Shown here piece after piece: positions 10,805-22,469 of a stretch of 64,000 nt of DNA. The stretch comes from Epiperipatus broadwayi (lineage: Eukaryota; Onychophora; Udeonychophora; Euonychophora; Peripatidae): NCBI GenBank assembly GCA_028023455.1, contig JAQFVV010006505.1, forward strand, positions 868,001 through 932,000. Reading direction: 5' to 3'. A program made the position numbers and the translations under genes. The notes under the pieces were generated by a model that saw only the letters and a program-made list of their open reading frames with translations, searched no databases and had not been told where the DNA came from. Position 1 is the stretch's first letter. Each line of letters begins with the position of its first letter.

Positions 10805-11060
10805 ACTAATGTGCCAATAGCTTTAAACAAGCTTTTCTGATAAATTAAATATTAGCTAAATGCTGCACTTGTGTTGGTATTTTAGATCTAGTGTCTGAAA
10901 TCTTAGCACCTCACTGAAAAGAGCCATTAGCTCGAAACCGGTTTGAGGATAGAGATTTTAAATGCTTTCTCTTGTGGCATTTATTAGAAAAGCTTGTTTA
11001 GAGCTATTCCCATGCTCATTATATTGTATTTGTAATACAAACTTATCAAGTTAAGTCAAG
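10805..11060 (+). mobile_element. family B foldback with hammerhead-like centre
   Basis: AAACAAGCTTTTCTGATAAA (about 10833) and TTATTAGAAAAGCTTGTTT (about 10983) are the inverted arms. The centre (10901-10960) holds CCTCA, CTGAAAA, GAGC-CATTA-GCTC, GAAAC, CGG and TT, then TGAGG. Helices II, III and inner I pair well; the core G8 is lost. Predicted inactive. Confidence 0.62.
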
Positions 11061-12060
11061 TGATGCATGACTTTATTTATTTTTCATTAAAATTAGCAAT
11101 ATCTACAAAGACAGTAAGAAATACAATAATTTGATAAAAAAAAAAATAATAATAGCCTTTATGAAAAGTAATGTGAGTAGTATAAATAATTGGCTAAATA
11201 CTTATTGTATTATATTTCAGAATAATAACACACAACGTCTTAACGTACTAGCTATATTAAATAATGATCTTTGGTAAAATAAGTTAAGATAATAATATTA
11301 TCAATAAAAACAATGATACGATAGAAATAAAATTACCACAAATAATATTAGAATTAAATATAAAAAGTGTGATTTAGCAAACATTATCCTAGAAATCTTT
11401 ATATAATCTATAATTTAAAGAATAAAATTCATTTTTAATTTCTAAATAATAATCATGAATATTAAAATTAAATTAAATATAATGCTATAATGGTGATATC
11501 AAACAAGAATTTAAATTTCATTTAGTTTGTAAAAAAAAAAAAAAAAAATCAAAATTATTATCGTTTTAGTAAAGGAAAAATACTCTTTATTTATCATTAC
11601 TACATGTGTTAAGTCTCATAATTAATAAGAGGAAGAATTTATTACTTTCAAAGATTATGTTATAAATATTATCTGTCTGATGCGCATCTAATAAAACCTC
11701 GGGGGAATAACACCTTATTAACTGTGTTCAATCTTAATGAACTAGGTAGAAACACGATCTAATGAGAAAACTAAAAATAATTGTTTGTAAGAAAATAGGA
11801 GCATTACAGACGTTTTATAAATATAAATATCATTTAAAGATGTTATAATCTCATCATATATAGAATTTGTCTATATATGCTTGATATATATTAAAATAAA
11901 GCTCAACTTTTTAAAAATCAATTTATTGCGAAGTGATCAAACGAACAGCTCAGAATGCACCAATAATTAATCACTTTAGACATTACTGCTGAACTAATAC
12001 GCAAACAACATGAAATTTGTAACGTACACGAAATACTGATGCTTTAACTCTGTGTGGTTT
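11061..12060. other. AT-rich sequence, nothing identified
   Basis: Only A/T-rich sequence with homopolymer runs is visible. No supported gene, repeat or RNA. Confidence 0.4.
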
Positions 12061-12062
12061 TG

Positions 12063-13040
12063 ATTTTTACACTGGTCACATGTATACGCATGAACGGCGT
12101 GATATCTTTCATAGTTTTAAGAAGCTTTGATTCTCAAATGTCATAGCATCGGCCGGAAGGCGAACCCACAACCGTCTGCAACCAACTACTTGCTTGCAAG
12201 GCAGCTGCGATGACCTCTCGACTAATAACGTTTGACAAGAAGCTTTGATTCTTTTAATAAATAATATAATAATATAAATTTGTAATTGAAAATGAATTTA
12301 CATCTAGGTTAAGTATATTCCTTTTCTATTTTTACACTAATCACATGTATACACATGAATGGTGTGATGTTTTTCACAGTTTGAAAAAGCCTTGATTTTT
12401 TTTAATAAGTAATATAATAACATGCATTTGTAATTAAAAGGGGTTTACATCTATGTTAAATATATACATTTTAATTTTTCACTAATCACATATATAAACA
12501 CGAATGGCATGATATCTTTCACAGTTTTAAGAACCTGTGATTCTTTTAATAAGTAATATAATAACATGAATTTGTAATTAAAGGGGATTTGAACTCAATC
12601 CTTTTTATTTTTATCTAGGTTAAGTATATTCATTTTAATTTTTACACTAATCACATATATACACATGAATGGCATGGATATCTTTCACAGTTTTAATAAG
12701 TCTTGATTCTTTTAACAAGTAATATAATAACATGAATTTGTAATTAAAGAGGATTTGAACCCAATCCCCTTTAATTACATTTAGGTTAAGTATATACATT
12801 TTAATTTTTACATGATCACATATGTAAGCCCAAATGGCATGATATGTTTCACAGTTTTAAGAAGTCTTGATTTCTTAATAAATAATATAATAACATGAAT
12901 ATTTAATCAAAAGAGATTTGAACTCAATCCTCATTAATTTCATCTAGGTTAAGTTTATAATAACATGAATTTTTAATTAAAGGGGATTTGAACTCAACCA
13001 CCTTTAATTACATCTAGGTTAAATATATACATTATAATTG
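12063..13040. repeat. degenerate minisatellite, about five units of about 145-165 bp
   Basis: The block TTTTTACACTAATCACATGT, with ATGAATGGYRTGATATCTTTC and CACAGTTTTAAGAAG after it, begins at about 12063, 12331, 12474, 12638 and 12805, followed by a partial unit. Later units also share GGGATTTGAACTCAA. The first unit is split by a tRNA-derived SINE (12135-12236). Confidence 0.75.
12135..12236 (-). mobile_element. short tRNA-derived SINE with 16-bp target-site duplication
   Basis: On the minus strand it reads as a tRNA-like sequence with an A-box-like segment (AGTCGAGAGGTCA), an anticodon-arm-like CTGCCTTGCAAGCA and a B-box-like GTGGGTTCGCCTTCC. It is flanked by perfect 16-bp direct repeats AAGAAGCTTTGATTCT at 12119-12134 and 12237-12252, direct proof of retroposition into a minisatellite unit. 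Sister copies lie at 27129-27226 and 39437-39537. Confidence 0.82.
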
Positions 13041-14118
13041 TATTTCAGTATAACACGAATTTGTTCTAAAATTTGCATTCTGCAATGAATTAATAGTCAA
13101 TGTAAGCCAGATATATGGATGTATAAAAGTAAAAACTCAACACACAAATTGATAAAAAAAAAAAAGAATGATAATATTAAAGTATCACTATTAACAATCA
13201 AGTATTGGTACATCTAAAGTTGTTCTTAAGCTAAAATATCTCTTTTAAAATATGTGTAAATGAAAGGTTTTTAACGAGCCCACTACACAATAAAAGCATC
13301 TCAAAATTCATCTTCAAAATGTAATAGAGAAAAAAGAGATACTAACCAGGCTATCCAAATGATGGTAACATTTACAGTTGACTTTCATCATTTTAATCTT
13401 TAGGTGAGAATAGACTGTTATTCATTAGGTGAATGGATTATATATAGGATGAATACCATAAAAAAAATTCTAAGCAAGCTTGAAAGCTTATAAAATCTTA
13501 AACTTTTAACTGGAATCAAATCTTAAATAGATGCTATCAATGTGTGATTATGATTAAGTCAGCTGGATTGAATGAAATTTATGGTTTTAGATATAGTGTT
13601 GAATACCTTGTTCATTTTTAAAATTTTGAAATTACACAACTTGGTGATGAATAATGCCGAAAAATGATTTTATGCTGTTTTATCCAAGCATGTATCTTTT
13701 ATCTTTGCTATTCTTTTTGGTATGAGTCTTCATCTGTTATGACTTTGCCACCACCTATCAGTGTGGTAGTAATGAGATTGTCCAAAAAAAGTAAGAATTT
13801 CTTCATAATGTTTCATACTCCATCGGTAGCATTTCCATGGATGGAGACTATTCCCAAGACTATTTTGGTTATTCTTATTTTACATTACAATCATGTATGA
13901 ATAAATTTGGGTAACTCTTTATTACAGCTGTACTTTTAGCTATCACAGTTGAAAAACATAGAACTGTTTCAAATACTTTCCAGAGTGCATCGCTCAGTTT
14001 TTTATGGTCACATTATATTTTATTGGAGACTGTATAATCTCACTGTTATGGAGCAGTCAAAATTTTTCAGAGTTCCACAACCATTACCCCCCCCCTTCTT
14101 AACTAATATGCCTTCTGT
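13041..14118. other. no identified feature
   Basis: Short open frames on the plus strand at 13664-13900 and 13949-14188 have no recognisable domain, and the second overlaps SINE E. I see no support for a gene here. Confidence 0.35.
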
Positions 14119-14421
14119 ATATGAGTTTATTTTGTATTTATCTATTGGATTATTTCCATCATCTAATATGAGTGTTGAATGTCTTTAGAAAAATTTAACT
14201 TCATTTAAATATTCCAAATACATCCAACTGTTAGTAAAAGTATATCAAACAGGTTAGTAAATGCACAATGTTTTGAGAGTATTATTCTCTTTTTTTCAGG
14301 TGTTGCTGGCCTGACCAGTGATAATACTAGCATGGGAATCAAACCTGGACCTTTACATTCTTGAGTATTGAATTTTAAGGTAACACTCTAACCAAATGAG
14401 CCATCCTGCCAAAGGCAACAA
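14119..14421 (-). mobile_element. SINE E, tRNA-derived
   Basis: Read on the minus strand, the head contains an A box (TGGCTCATTTGGTTAGAG) and a B box (GGTTTGATTCC), then GTACTATCACTGGTCAGG and CAGCAACACCTGAAAAA, and a 3' body ending near ATTAGATGATGGAAATAAT. The A-to-B spacing is longer than in a normal tRNA. It forms an inverted pair, 5' ends facing, with 14628-14955. Pol III transcription and trans mobilisation by an RTE-type element are inferred. Confidence 0.75.
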
Positions 14422-14627
14422 TCAGTAGAAGTATTGGACAGAGAAAAAAAAGTATGAAGAAGAAAATTTAAAAAAGCTGCTCACATAACAATGGCAAACA
14501 ATCCCATAAGTCAATCTTGTATGACTATACATAATATATAGAAACCACTAATCAACTTTGCTTTTAAGAAGAAAAAGTAGAGAAATCAGGAGGAACTTCA
14601 TAGATAAGTACATAAAATTTTTACAGA

Positions 14628-14955
14628 CTGTTGCCTTTGTCAGGATTGCTCAGTTGGTTAGAGCATTACCTTAGAATTCAATACTTAAGACTCTAAGGGT
14701 CCAGGTTAAATAATCATGCTAGTACTATTTCTAGTCAGGCCAGCAACACCTGAAAAAGAGACAAGAATAATATCTCTTGGAACATTGTGCATATACTAAC
14801 CTGTTTGATGTGATATTACTAACAGTTGAATATATTTGGAATATTTAAATAAAGTTAATTTCTTCTAAAGATATTGAATAATCATATTGGATGATTGTAA
14901 ATAGACCAATATATAAATACAACTAAAATACCATCATCAGAAATCTTCATGAAAA
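14628..14955 (+). mobile_element. SINE E, tRNA-derived, plus-strand copy
   Basis: This is the same element as 14119-14421 in opposite orientation, starting TGTTGCCTTTGTCAGGATTG. The A box is GCTCAGTTGGTTAGAGC. The B box is degraded (GGTTAAATAATC). The body includes CAGGCCAGCAACACC and TTGGAATATTTAAATAAAGT and runs to AAATACAACTAAAATACC. Confidence 0.75.
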
Positions 14956-16800
14956 CACTATGGTTTTATGTGTTTTGCTAGTAAATACCTAATTTCAAAA
15001 CTGGCTCTTGTTATTGATTAATGAAGTAGATAATAAAATTTGTGATATTTTGAACAGCTTAACATCAATTAAAAAGCTCTCTGATATAAATATATTATTT
15101 GATTCTGATAAATTTATTAGTGATATATTGCACGAACTCTGCAATAAAGCTTTTATCAAAGGCAAATATTATAATATGTATCTGTTGGTTGCAACACCAT
15201 CTTGAATGTTTTCCAATGCTAAATTGCACAAGCCAAATATCCTGCTTTGTTTAATGTAAGATTTTGGAGTCACATACTAATACAGCACTGCTAAAATGCT
15301 TAACCAGTGACTTACAGAACAACTCAGTCACAGTGCCTAAACCATTAAGTCATCCTTTAACTTTGTAAATCTTACTAAAAGCTCAAAATTAGGAGTAGAG
15401 TATAAAATAGCTTCTCGCAACATAACTGAGCTATATGGCTTTATTAACAGAAAACATTCTATTAACATCATTATGTCAATTCACAAACACCAATTATTTA
15501 CTTTCATGATTAACTTTATCATAGACTTCCTTAATTGGTTTGACAACAACATTATCACCATTGTTGAGAGACAATACTATTATATGACAGATGACTGACC
15601 AATAGGTTTGTCCATAAATGTGATTGTGTCTAGCATACATCTTAATCACATCGAAAACAAGTTCCTCCCTAAATATTTCACACATACTCCCAACCTTACC
15701 TACACATGTTACCTAGATAATAAATTTATATGTAGGCATGAATCTACATGTGGACATGGATCTTTAATTTATGACATCAAAACAAACATGGAGACAAAAT
15801 ATGCATTGTTATGAACTATGGAATGGGAACACAACTACAGAGAGTTGAAATATATAGATACATAGAGATAGTCTTCACCCAAATTATGAGATGTGCCTCA
15901 AACCTCTAGAAATCTGGGGTTTTACACACCTCAAATCCACTCATCTTGTTCTCACAGATATGCCAGCCTGTCTTCATTTCTATTGAGAAACTACCACATA
16001 TGCAAGTTTGAAACTGCTCTAAAAGCTAACATTGAACAATATCTTAAAGAACTAACCAGCATCAGTTTTAAATATGATGACTTCACATGAAGAGTTAAAC
16101 AATTTTAAAACAGGATAAAACTAAAGCTTTCCAAAGATGACATACTGGATATTATTTCCACGTATCCCTCAGACAGCCAAAAATCTTAACAAATCCTGCT
16201 CACAAATCCATCACATTAAACAGGATAAAATCAAACCTTCCCAAAAGTGTCAAGTTCTGGATACCATTGTCATGTAGCCTGCTCACAAATGCATTGAGTT
16301 AGCTACCATGTTCCTCTTTCAACTCACACATTAATAAATAATTCCAAGACTAGACTACCTACTGATCATCCATCACACACTGTACACAAAATTAAAGTCC
16401 CCAAGCAGATACAATACTATATACTGTGGTGAATCATTCACATCCCTCTCTATTTGTATTTCACAATATCAATATTTTTACAGATAAGCCACAGATAACT
16501 CCAAGCATAAGTCAAATTTCTTCATGCCCCAAAATACCACAGGCCATACATTAGAGCCCATATCTACTCCATAGCCTGCATCAAATGAAATTACTCTAAA
16601 TGGAAGGTTAAAGAAGTCTGGCATATAGTTACTGATGATAATGCCATAAACCAGAAGGAATCCTGCTTTCCCATTTCTAAGAAATGGACTATCTAATTTA
16701 CATCCTGTTTGAATAACATATATATTTAATGCTGAGATTGTAAGTTTCATTTTTGCTTTGCTTATTATATATTTATTTTTTCTCATATATTAGTTTTGCT
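14956..16800. other. unrecognised, possibly eroded coding sequence
   Basis: Base composition is less extreme than in the surroundings. Short open frames occur at 15008-15205, 15608-15814 and 15893-16090 on plus and at 16478-16786 on minus. I see no domain, and consecutive pieces fall in different frames. It could be a decayed transposon protein, but nothing proves it. The minus frame at 16478-16786 has no recognisable motif. Confidence 0.25.
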
Positions 16801-18460
16801 CTTTCCCAATCACTGAGTTAGACAACCTGTGTTTAACCTAAAAAACCAACAGCATATTATATCAAGTTTACTAAGATAAATAATAATAATTTGTTTTTTT
16901 TAATTAATCCTAAAAATTATTTACTTTCATTAAAATGATTTATTTATTTAATTTAACTTGAATTAGTTGATAGAGTAATAAATGCATTTTTTTCTTGTCT
17001 TTCATTTTAACAGAAATATGTAAATGAGATGAAATGTAATTGGCTAAAAGGGAAAAGAGAACATTCAGAGGTTTAAAAAAATGGTGATAGTAACAGAAAG
17101 TATGTAAAGAGCTGGAAATTTATTTTTAACATATAACAAATACAAAGCTGCACTTTAAAAAAAAGATTTAAGGATAAACAAAGAAGTTAAAAAATATAAT
17201 TCAAATTGCAATATTATTGTGTGCTAATAACAAAATGAGCTAAAATTAAACAAATCTGTTCGAGTCTTCTAACCAAAAATCTAAGCTCTCTTTCAAAATG
17301 TCTATAATTAAAATGCACTCAAATTATCAACTGTCAAAATGGAAAGAACAATTTTAAAAATCAGTCTACTTAGGAATATTCTATATTGTTTACAAACTAT
17401 ATTAACCTGGGATGTGATATTTTACTTTTATGACTTTGAGACAAGGTGGTGCTAAACATGTGCAGAGTGTAGTGCTACATTAATATTTTTGTGTGCCAGT
17501 GTTTAAATGATAAGGAATTAGCTACAACCCACTTTGAACTGATATTAGAGATAACATTCCTACTATGTGAGTTATCCTTATTATTAAAATTATAATATAG
17601 TTGCTGAAAGAAGATAACAGGTAACCATAAAATTCTTTTATAGCTGTCATAATTATTTAAATGGACAACCATTCTTGGTCTTTGACACTGACTAATAAAT
17701 TAAAAGTAATATTTTAACTTTGGCATAACTCCTAAAATATAAATATTGAAATATTAACATTTGAGGAATACTCTAATTAAAATTATATATGTCCTATCTT
17801 TTAAAGATATCTGAGTATTCAGAGAGCCTACAAATGAATCAATTAATTATGAAATATTCATTATGGGTAGAAACGAAGGGAAATACAATCAAACTCATAA
17901 AATTCTATATGTTGTAATTGAAAAACTATTTAATTTATATGTTGTACATTAAGTAGTAAAAAAATGTTATTGATTTTATTGGGAATATCCCATATATTTG
18001 AAATATTATGTATTGAAATTTAGTGTAGTCATTTAAATTAGTGTGTGTTTTGTTTTGGTTCATATTATATGTGATTCTATACATGTATGAAGTTTGCATA
18101 TATATTCTATTGGGCCTAATAATTATTTACCAATTTAGATTAATTGAATTAAACATTTGATGTAGAGATTGAAGAGTCAATTTTTAGGGAACAGTACTTG
18201 CGTAAAAGTTCAATGATTATTTAACGAATCTATAACATGCATCAACACCACACGGCTTAGTCCTGTATATCTTTCCAGAGTCCTGTACTCGTATCATATT
18301 TACTATGTATTATTATTTTGTCTATACTTTAGGCAGAGTTGGTTATTATCTTAGTTGTTTACTAAACTGAAGTATTTATTTCATTTTATGTCCGAATTCG
18401 CTTTAGTAAGATTGGGTGTGTCTCCTAATTAAGCAAATTTATTGATGATGGTCATTTATT
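16801..18460. other. AT-rich sequence, nothing identified
   Basis: No repeat, RNA or credible frame seen. Confidence 0.4.
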
Positions 18461-18462
18461 CT

Positions 18463-18670
18463 GTGCCAGTGGTTTAATCTTCAGAATTATCATTACCAAT
18501 TTTTTTATATTCTTTATATTATTCATGCTGGTGGTTTAATCCACAGAATGATCTTTTGCCATTTTACTATATTCTTTATATTCGTTTTTGCACTGGTGGT
18601 TAATCCACGGACCAGTCTATAATTGCGCTTGTCACTCTGATGATGGTTAAAAAAATCCACAGAACACTTG
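18463..18670 (+). repeat. degenerate three-unit tandem repeat
   Basis: The phrase GCCAGTGGTTTAATCTTCAG recurs in altered form at about 18525 (GCTGGTGGTTTAATCCACAG) and 18590 (CACTGGTGGTTAATCCACGG), spaced about 65-75 bp. A further AATCCACAGAAC follows at about 18655. Function unknown. Confidence 0.5.
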
Positions 18671-19680
18671 GTGCTTTGTTATTCCTTTGTGTGGATGAAT
18701 ACATCTTTAGGGATATCATTGCTCTTTGTTGTATAAATATATGGTTGAGCAGAGTCTCCACCCATTATGGTGGTCACATCGTTTCCCTCATCTTTAAGTT
18801 GATCTTGCATGTTCAGTAACAGCTATAAAGGGGGCATTCAAATGATTTATTTTTATAATTTTTGATACGTCATTTACATGCTATTCCCAGCTCAGTTGAG
18901 GTTCAAATTCCCTCTTTGTTTAATTATATCATTATGGCCAACTTTTGCAGGTTTACCAATACCAATGGTGGTTATTATTATTATAAAGCTGAAATATAAG
19001 TGCATTGGTTCTGATATTGACATATTGGAGAAGTTATTGACTAGGTGTTTCAACCCATTCTCTCTCCCATAGGGGGCTGAAATCAAATCCCTTTATGAGA
19101 AAACCATGTTTATTTGGAATTCACATACACTATCCATGTATAGAAACAAGCACATGTGATGGTATTTGATTTTATTTATTTATTAATCTAATTCATGTAT
19201 ATTATCCAGATATAGAAACAAGTATATGTAATAGTCTTTTATTTTACTTTATTTATTGTTTATTTACCAAAATCACACCTTTTTTTTATAAAATATTATT
19301 TTTAAAAGAAGAATGAGTAAGGAAATAATAAATATTATATGATTTAAAATTAAAAGAATTTTAGTTACTAATCATAAAGTTTAAGTTTATGAAGAATAGA
19401 GATAATTAGTAGATTGTTAATAATAATAAAATAGATAATATATTTAGATTAATAGTTGTCATTGAATGTATATATGTATAAAGTTAGGAATACACATGTA
19501 TAATTTATATTTATTTTCTATTTATGTTGAACATTTTATTTTATATTAATTGTTTTATTTGGGTTTGATTATTTATTTCAGTTTTTTTAATATATATATA
19601 TTATGTTGTTTTTAGTTTTTTATTGTTTAAATTTTTTATGGTGTTATTATATAGTTATGTTTTTTATTTTATTTTGTTCA
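18671..19680. other. AT-rich sequence, nothing identified
   Basis: Short overlapping open frames near 18880-19085 on both strands lack motifs. No supported feature. Confidence 0.35.
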
Positions 19681-19687
19681 TTATATC

Positions 19688-19790
19688 ATAGTTCTGAAGA
19701 AGACTGCAGGTCAGTCGAAATGTAGGTGTATATATATATGTACAAATAAAGAGTTTTGCTAAAAAGTGTTTGAAGCAGTTTGGATAAATT
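19688..19790 (+). ncRNA. hammerhead-like motif, family F (Penelope-style)
   Basis: The core is CTGAAGA (19694-19700), then A, a perfect helix II GACTG-CAGGT-CAGTC (19702-19716) and GAAA (19717-19720). The 3' part AATAAAGAG...AAAGTGTTTGA matches the end of the F foldback at 37937-38289. Penelope-like elements are known to carry hammerheads in their terminal repeats, and the motif resembles those. Helix I is not convincing. No Penelope reverse transcriptase is seen nearby. Confidence 0.5.
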
Positions 19791-20799
19791 GTATTTATTG
19801 TTTATTTAATTTTGTATATATTGTATTAAGCAATTATTTATTTAATATGATGGAGTTGTAAATAAATGTTAATTTTATAATTTAACCTAACTATGTTGTC
19901 GCTATTTAATAGAACCATAAAATCCACCATATTAAATAAATCACATGTTATATTGTCATTGATAAATTCTTACAAGGTTTATTGAAACTATAAGAGAATA
20001 TCTTAATGCTTTTGTTCTTGGGTAATTAGTGACGTACAGGGTATAATAAATTTCCATTTATCTTCTCCATCACTTTAGCTTTGCTTTACTAATGCTATAA
20101 TATAACCCAGAATTTGCTACTTCTATTGATGTTCATGATATTAGGACCTACATTAATAAATAAGCTTGCTAGCCAATATTATAAAGGAACCTATTTTTTA
20201 ATAATATAATTTATGATTTACCTATTACAATAAGTCTCATTGCTATTGATTTAATTAGAAATTTGAATTAAATGATGAAAGAACCTAAAGTTTATATGCC
20301 TACCCTTTATTGCAAAGCAACTACCCTACATGACATTTCTGTACTAATATTCTGAATATATCAGAGCTTCAGCCAATTATGTTATGAGGCTGACTATAAC
20401 TTTTACTGTCTTGTTAAATGGCCCATATTCACCATGTGATAGTTTGTATTGATGTAATGGTTTATACATTTAATCCTGGAAGAGTAATCTTTAATAGTTT
20501 TATAGATCATACCATCTTGTTTATGGTTAGCCATAAGGTCTCACACAAGTAAAATTCGAAAATTAGATTTTTTGAAGTGTAGTTTAAGATACAGTTATGA
20601 TAATTAATTATTTAGTCACACAATTTATTTTAAGTAATTTTATATATCTTCATGTACTGCTGCAATTGGTCTTCACAGTGCACCCTAGCAGCAACTGGAT
20701 TGTACAATAACAGTTCAGTATTATATCATTAATTCTTCCTGTTACGAGCTGGGTAGACTTTTCAGTTACAATATATACATATATATGTAATGTAGGGAA
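19791..20799. other. no identified feature
   Basis: No gene, repeat family or RNA structure recognised in this stretch. Confidence 0.35.
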
Positions 20800-21095
20800 G
20801 ATTACAGTAGATCTAACAAGCTCTTATTGTTTAAAGTGCAGTAAGAGAAAATATTTTAAAATCTCTATCTAGAATTATTCCCAGTGACTCACCTCAGTGA
20901 GGAACTAGAACCTTCAGACACTAGATCTAAAATATACTTCAAAAGCCAGCTCTTAATTGATGTTAGAGATTTTAAATATTTTCTCTTACCACACACACAC
21001 TTATCAATAAGTGCTTGTTAGAGCTTTTGGTACGCTCCTATATTACATATCTGTAAATACAAACTTAAAACAAGTCACGCGATATATGACTTCTT
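20800..21095 (-). mobile_element. family B foldback, degraded
   Basis: The arms contain GTAGATCTAACAAGCTCTTA with CAGTAAGAGAAAATATTTTA on the left and TTTTAAATATTTTCTCTTAC with TAGAGCTTTTGGTACGCTCC on the right. On the minus strand a CCTCACTGAGGTGAGTCACT segment stands where the ribozyme should be; the core and GAAA are lost. Confidence 0.6.
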
Positions 21096-21552
21096 TAATT
21101 GATTAATATACAGTATATACAAACCTAGACATATATGGACATTCTAATGCTATGACGATGAAGATATTTAATCCACTCAAAACGCTTTAGCTTCCATTTT
21201 ATATTTATATTAATTTTCACTTAATTTATAGCTTTTTTAAAAAATAAAATTCTAATTTATAGCTTTTCTTACATTATGCATATCAGGACAGATGACTTTG
21301 ATGAAGGACTTTATTGAACCAATTAATTCATTGGACCAGATCTCACTATATATACTAAAATACTTATATGAAGGGTCAGAGTGACTTATTATTAACCTGA
21401 GTATGACAATAATATTGACATCAACATGGACTTCGAGCATTCCATCATCACATTTTCAATAAAATGGATGGATGAATAGTTGGGAGGGCGGAGAAGATTG
21501 AAGCCTGTCCATCTTAATAAAAACCGAGCACTGGTTATACGTATATATAAGT

Positions 21553-21625
21553 GGGAGATGATGATCTGGACCAACTGATGCGTGATGGTTCAGCATGAAA
21601 CATGTTTATTGGATATCATTTATCT
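21553..21625 (+). ncRNA. hammerhead, family D, first copy, slightly mutated
   Basis: Helix I is ACCAA paired with TTGG, with the outer GATGATC / GATATCAT partly paired. The core is CTGATGC (21575-21581; last A changed to C). Helix II TGATG-GTT-CAGCA has one mismatch. GAAA is at 21597-21600. Helix III is imperfect. Activity is doubtful. Confidence 0.58.
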
Positions 21626-21985
21626 TTTTTACATATATGTAGTCATGTGTATCAGTTATATAAGATGGAGTGGATAGCTTAAGAGAGCTTGAAAGTCTGT
21701 GTTCAAATCCCTTCTAATTACATCTAAAATACTTATATCTAAAAATAATTCAATAATATGAACGTTCATTAACTCAAACTTTTTAAAACTTTGATGATTA
21801 TCTATTTACAGAAGTTTGATTTGTTTCTTTCTGTCACTTTCAAATTATATTTATAAGGGCTTCAGATTTTCAATGAAATGGAAGGCTGAAGAGTTGTGAG
21901 TTTGAATAGTTTGAAGCCTGTCCATTAAAGTATGAAGATTGGCTATCTTAATATAAAGCTGAGAACTAATTATATATATGTGTGA

Positions 21986-22056
21986 GGATAGTAATCTAGA
22001 CCAACTGATGACTGCTGGTTTAGCATGAAATACGTATAATGGTGATTATTTATCTT
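21986..22056 (+). ncRNA. type I hammerhead ribozyme, family D, core intact
   Basis: The core CTGATGA is at 22005-22011, helix II is TGCTG-GTT-TAGCA (22013-22025), and GAAA is at 22027-22030. Helix III is AT-ACGT-AT, the cleavage nucleotide is A22038, and 16.1 is T. Helix I pairs ACCA with TGGT after one mismatched pair at the cleavage site, then has a one-sided bulge (CTAG side), then TAATC with GATTA. The split helix I is what natural type I hammerheads use for loop-loop contacts. Confidence 0.72.
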
Positions 22057-22065
22057 TTCAACGTG

Positions 22066-22150
22066 TGTGTGATCACGTGGGTCAGCAATATGAGATGGCA
22101 ATGATAGTAGTGGGTCGTGTGAAAGTCTGAGTTCGAATCCCGCCTATATT
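22066..22150 (+). promoter_or_regulatory. tRNA-like segment of family D (candidate pol III A and B boxes)
   Basis: GTGGGTCAGCAATATGAG is an A-box-like stretch. GAGTTCGAATCCCGCC about 50 nt later is close to the B-box consensus GGTTCGANTCC. No cloverleaf can be drawn with confidence. Its position downstream of the ribozyme fits an internal promoter in a tandem or circular template. Confidence 0.5.
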
Positions 22151-22469
22151 ACATATATAAATGCAGGTTAAAACCTGTACGTTGTATTTATTTTCATTTT
22201 AGTAAAAAAAATTCATTTTCCACTTCCTGAGAGTTTTACGGTAAGAGAAATCATATTAATTCCACTTCAACTACAGGAGGGTAAAAATGCACTATAGAAA
22301 TATTAGTGCTACTTTCAAATCTTCAAAATAGAAGTAAAAAGTATAAAGAATCCTCAAAATTTAGATGATTTTTTGGATTAATAAATTATAAATATCTATT
22401 AATAACATTTTAACTTTAACTGATTGTTGGATACTGCTATTAAACTGTATCAAAAATACTCGTCATTTT

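Larger units (their letters stand above)
21430..22190 (+). mobile_element. family D head-to-tail dimer: hammerhead plus tRNA-like units
   Basis: Two direct copies of a unit with the order GAGCATTCCATCATCA, ATGAAATGGAAGGCTGAAG, GAAGCCTGTCCAT, hammerhead, ATTTATCTTTT, GTGTGATCACGTGGGTCAGC and tRNA-like box (TCTGAGTTCGAATCCCGCC). The first unit covers about 21430-21720 plus joining sequence and the second about 21860-22190. The predicted cleavage positions (21608 and 22038) are 430 nt apart. The second unit is the better preserved. No protein frame is present. A dimer of a ribozyme-bearing unit matches known retrozyme architecture; the linked tRNA-like segment suggests pol III transcription. Confidence 0.75.

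Noticed and set aside
9293-10830. Short open frames at 9293-9499 (+) and 10561-10830 (-)
   Set aside because: They read through family A repeat sequence antisense to the ribozyme unit; similar peptides arise only because the repeat is the same.
14119-14160. Hammerhead at the 3' end of SINE E (GATGATGGAAATAGTCC)
   Set aside because: No helix II between the would-be core and GAAA, and the first core bases are missing.
15008-16090. Possible host gene or Penelope reverse transcriptase
   Set aside because: Short frames lie in different phases and no catalytic motif could be found.
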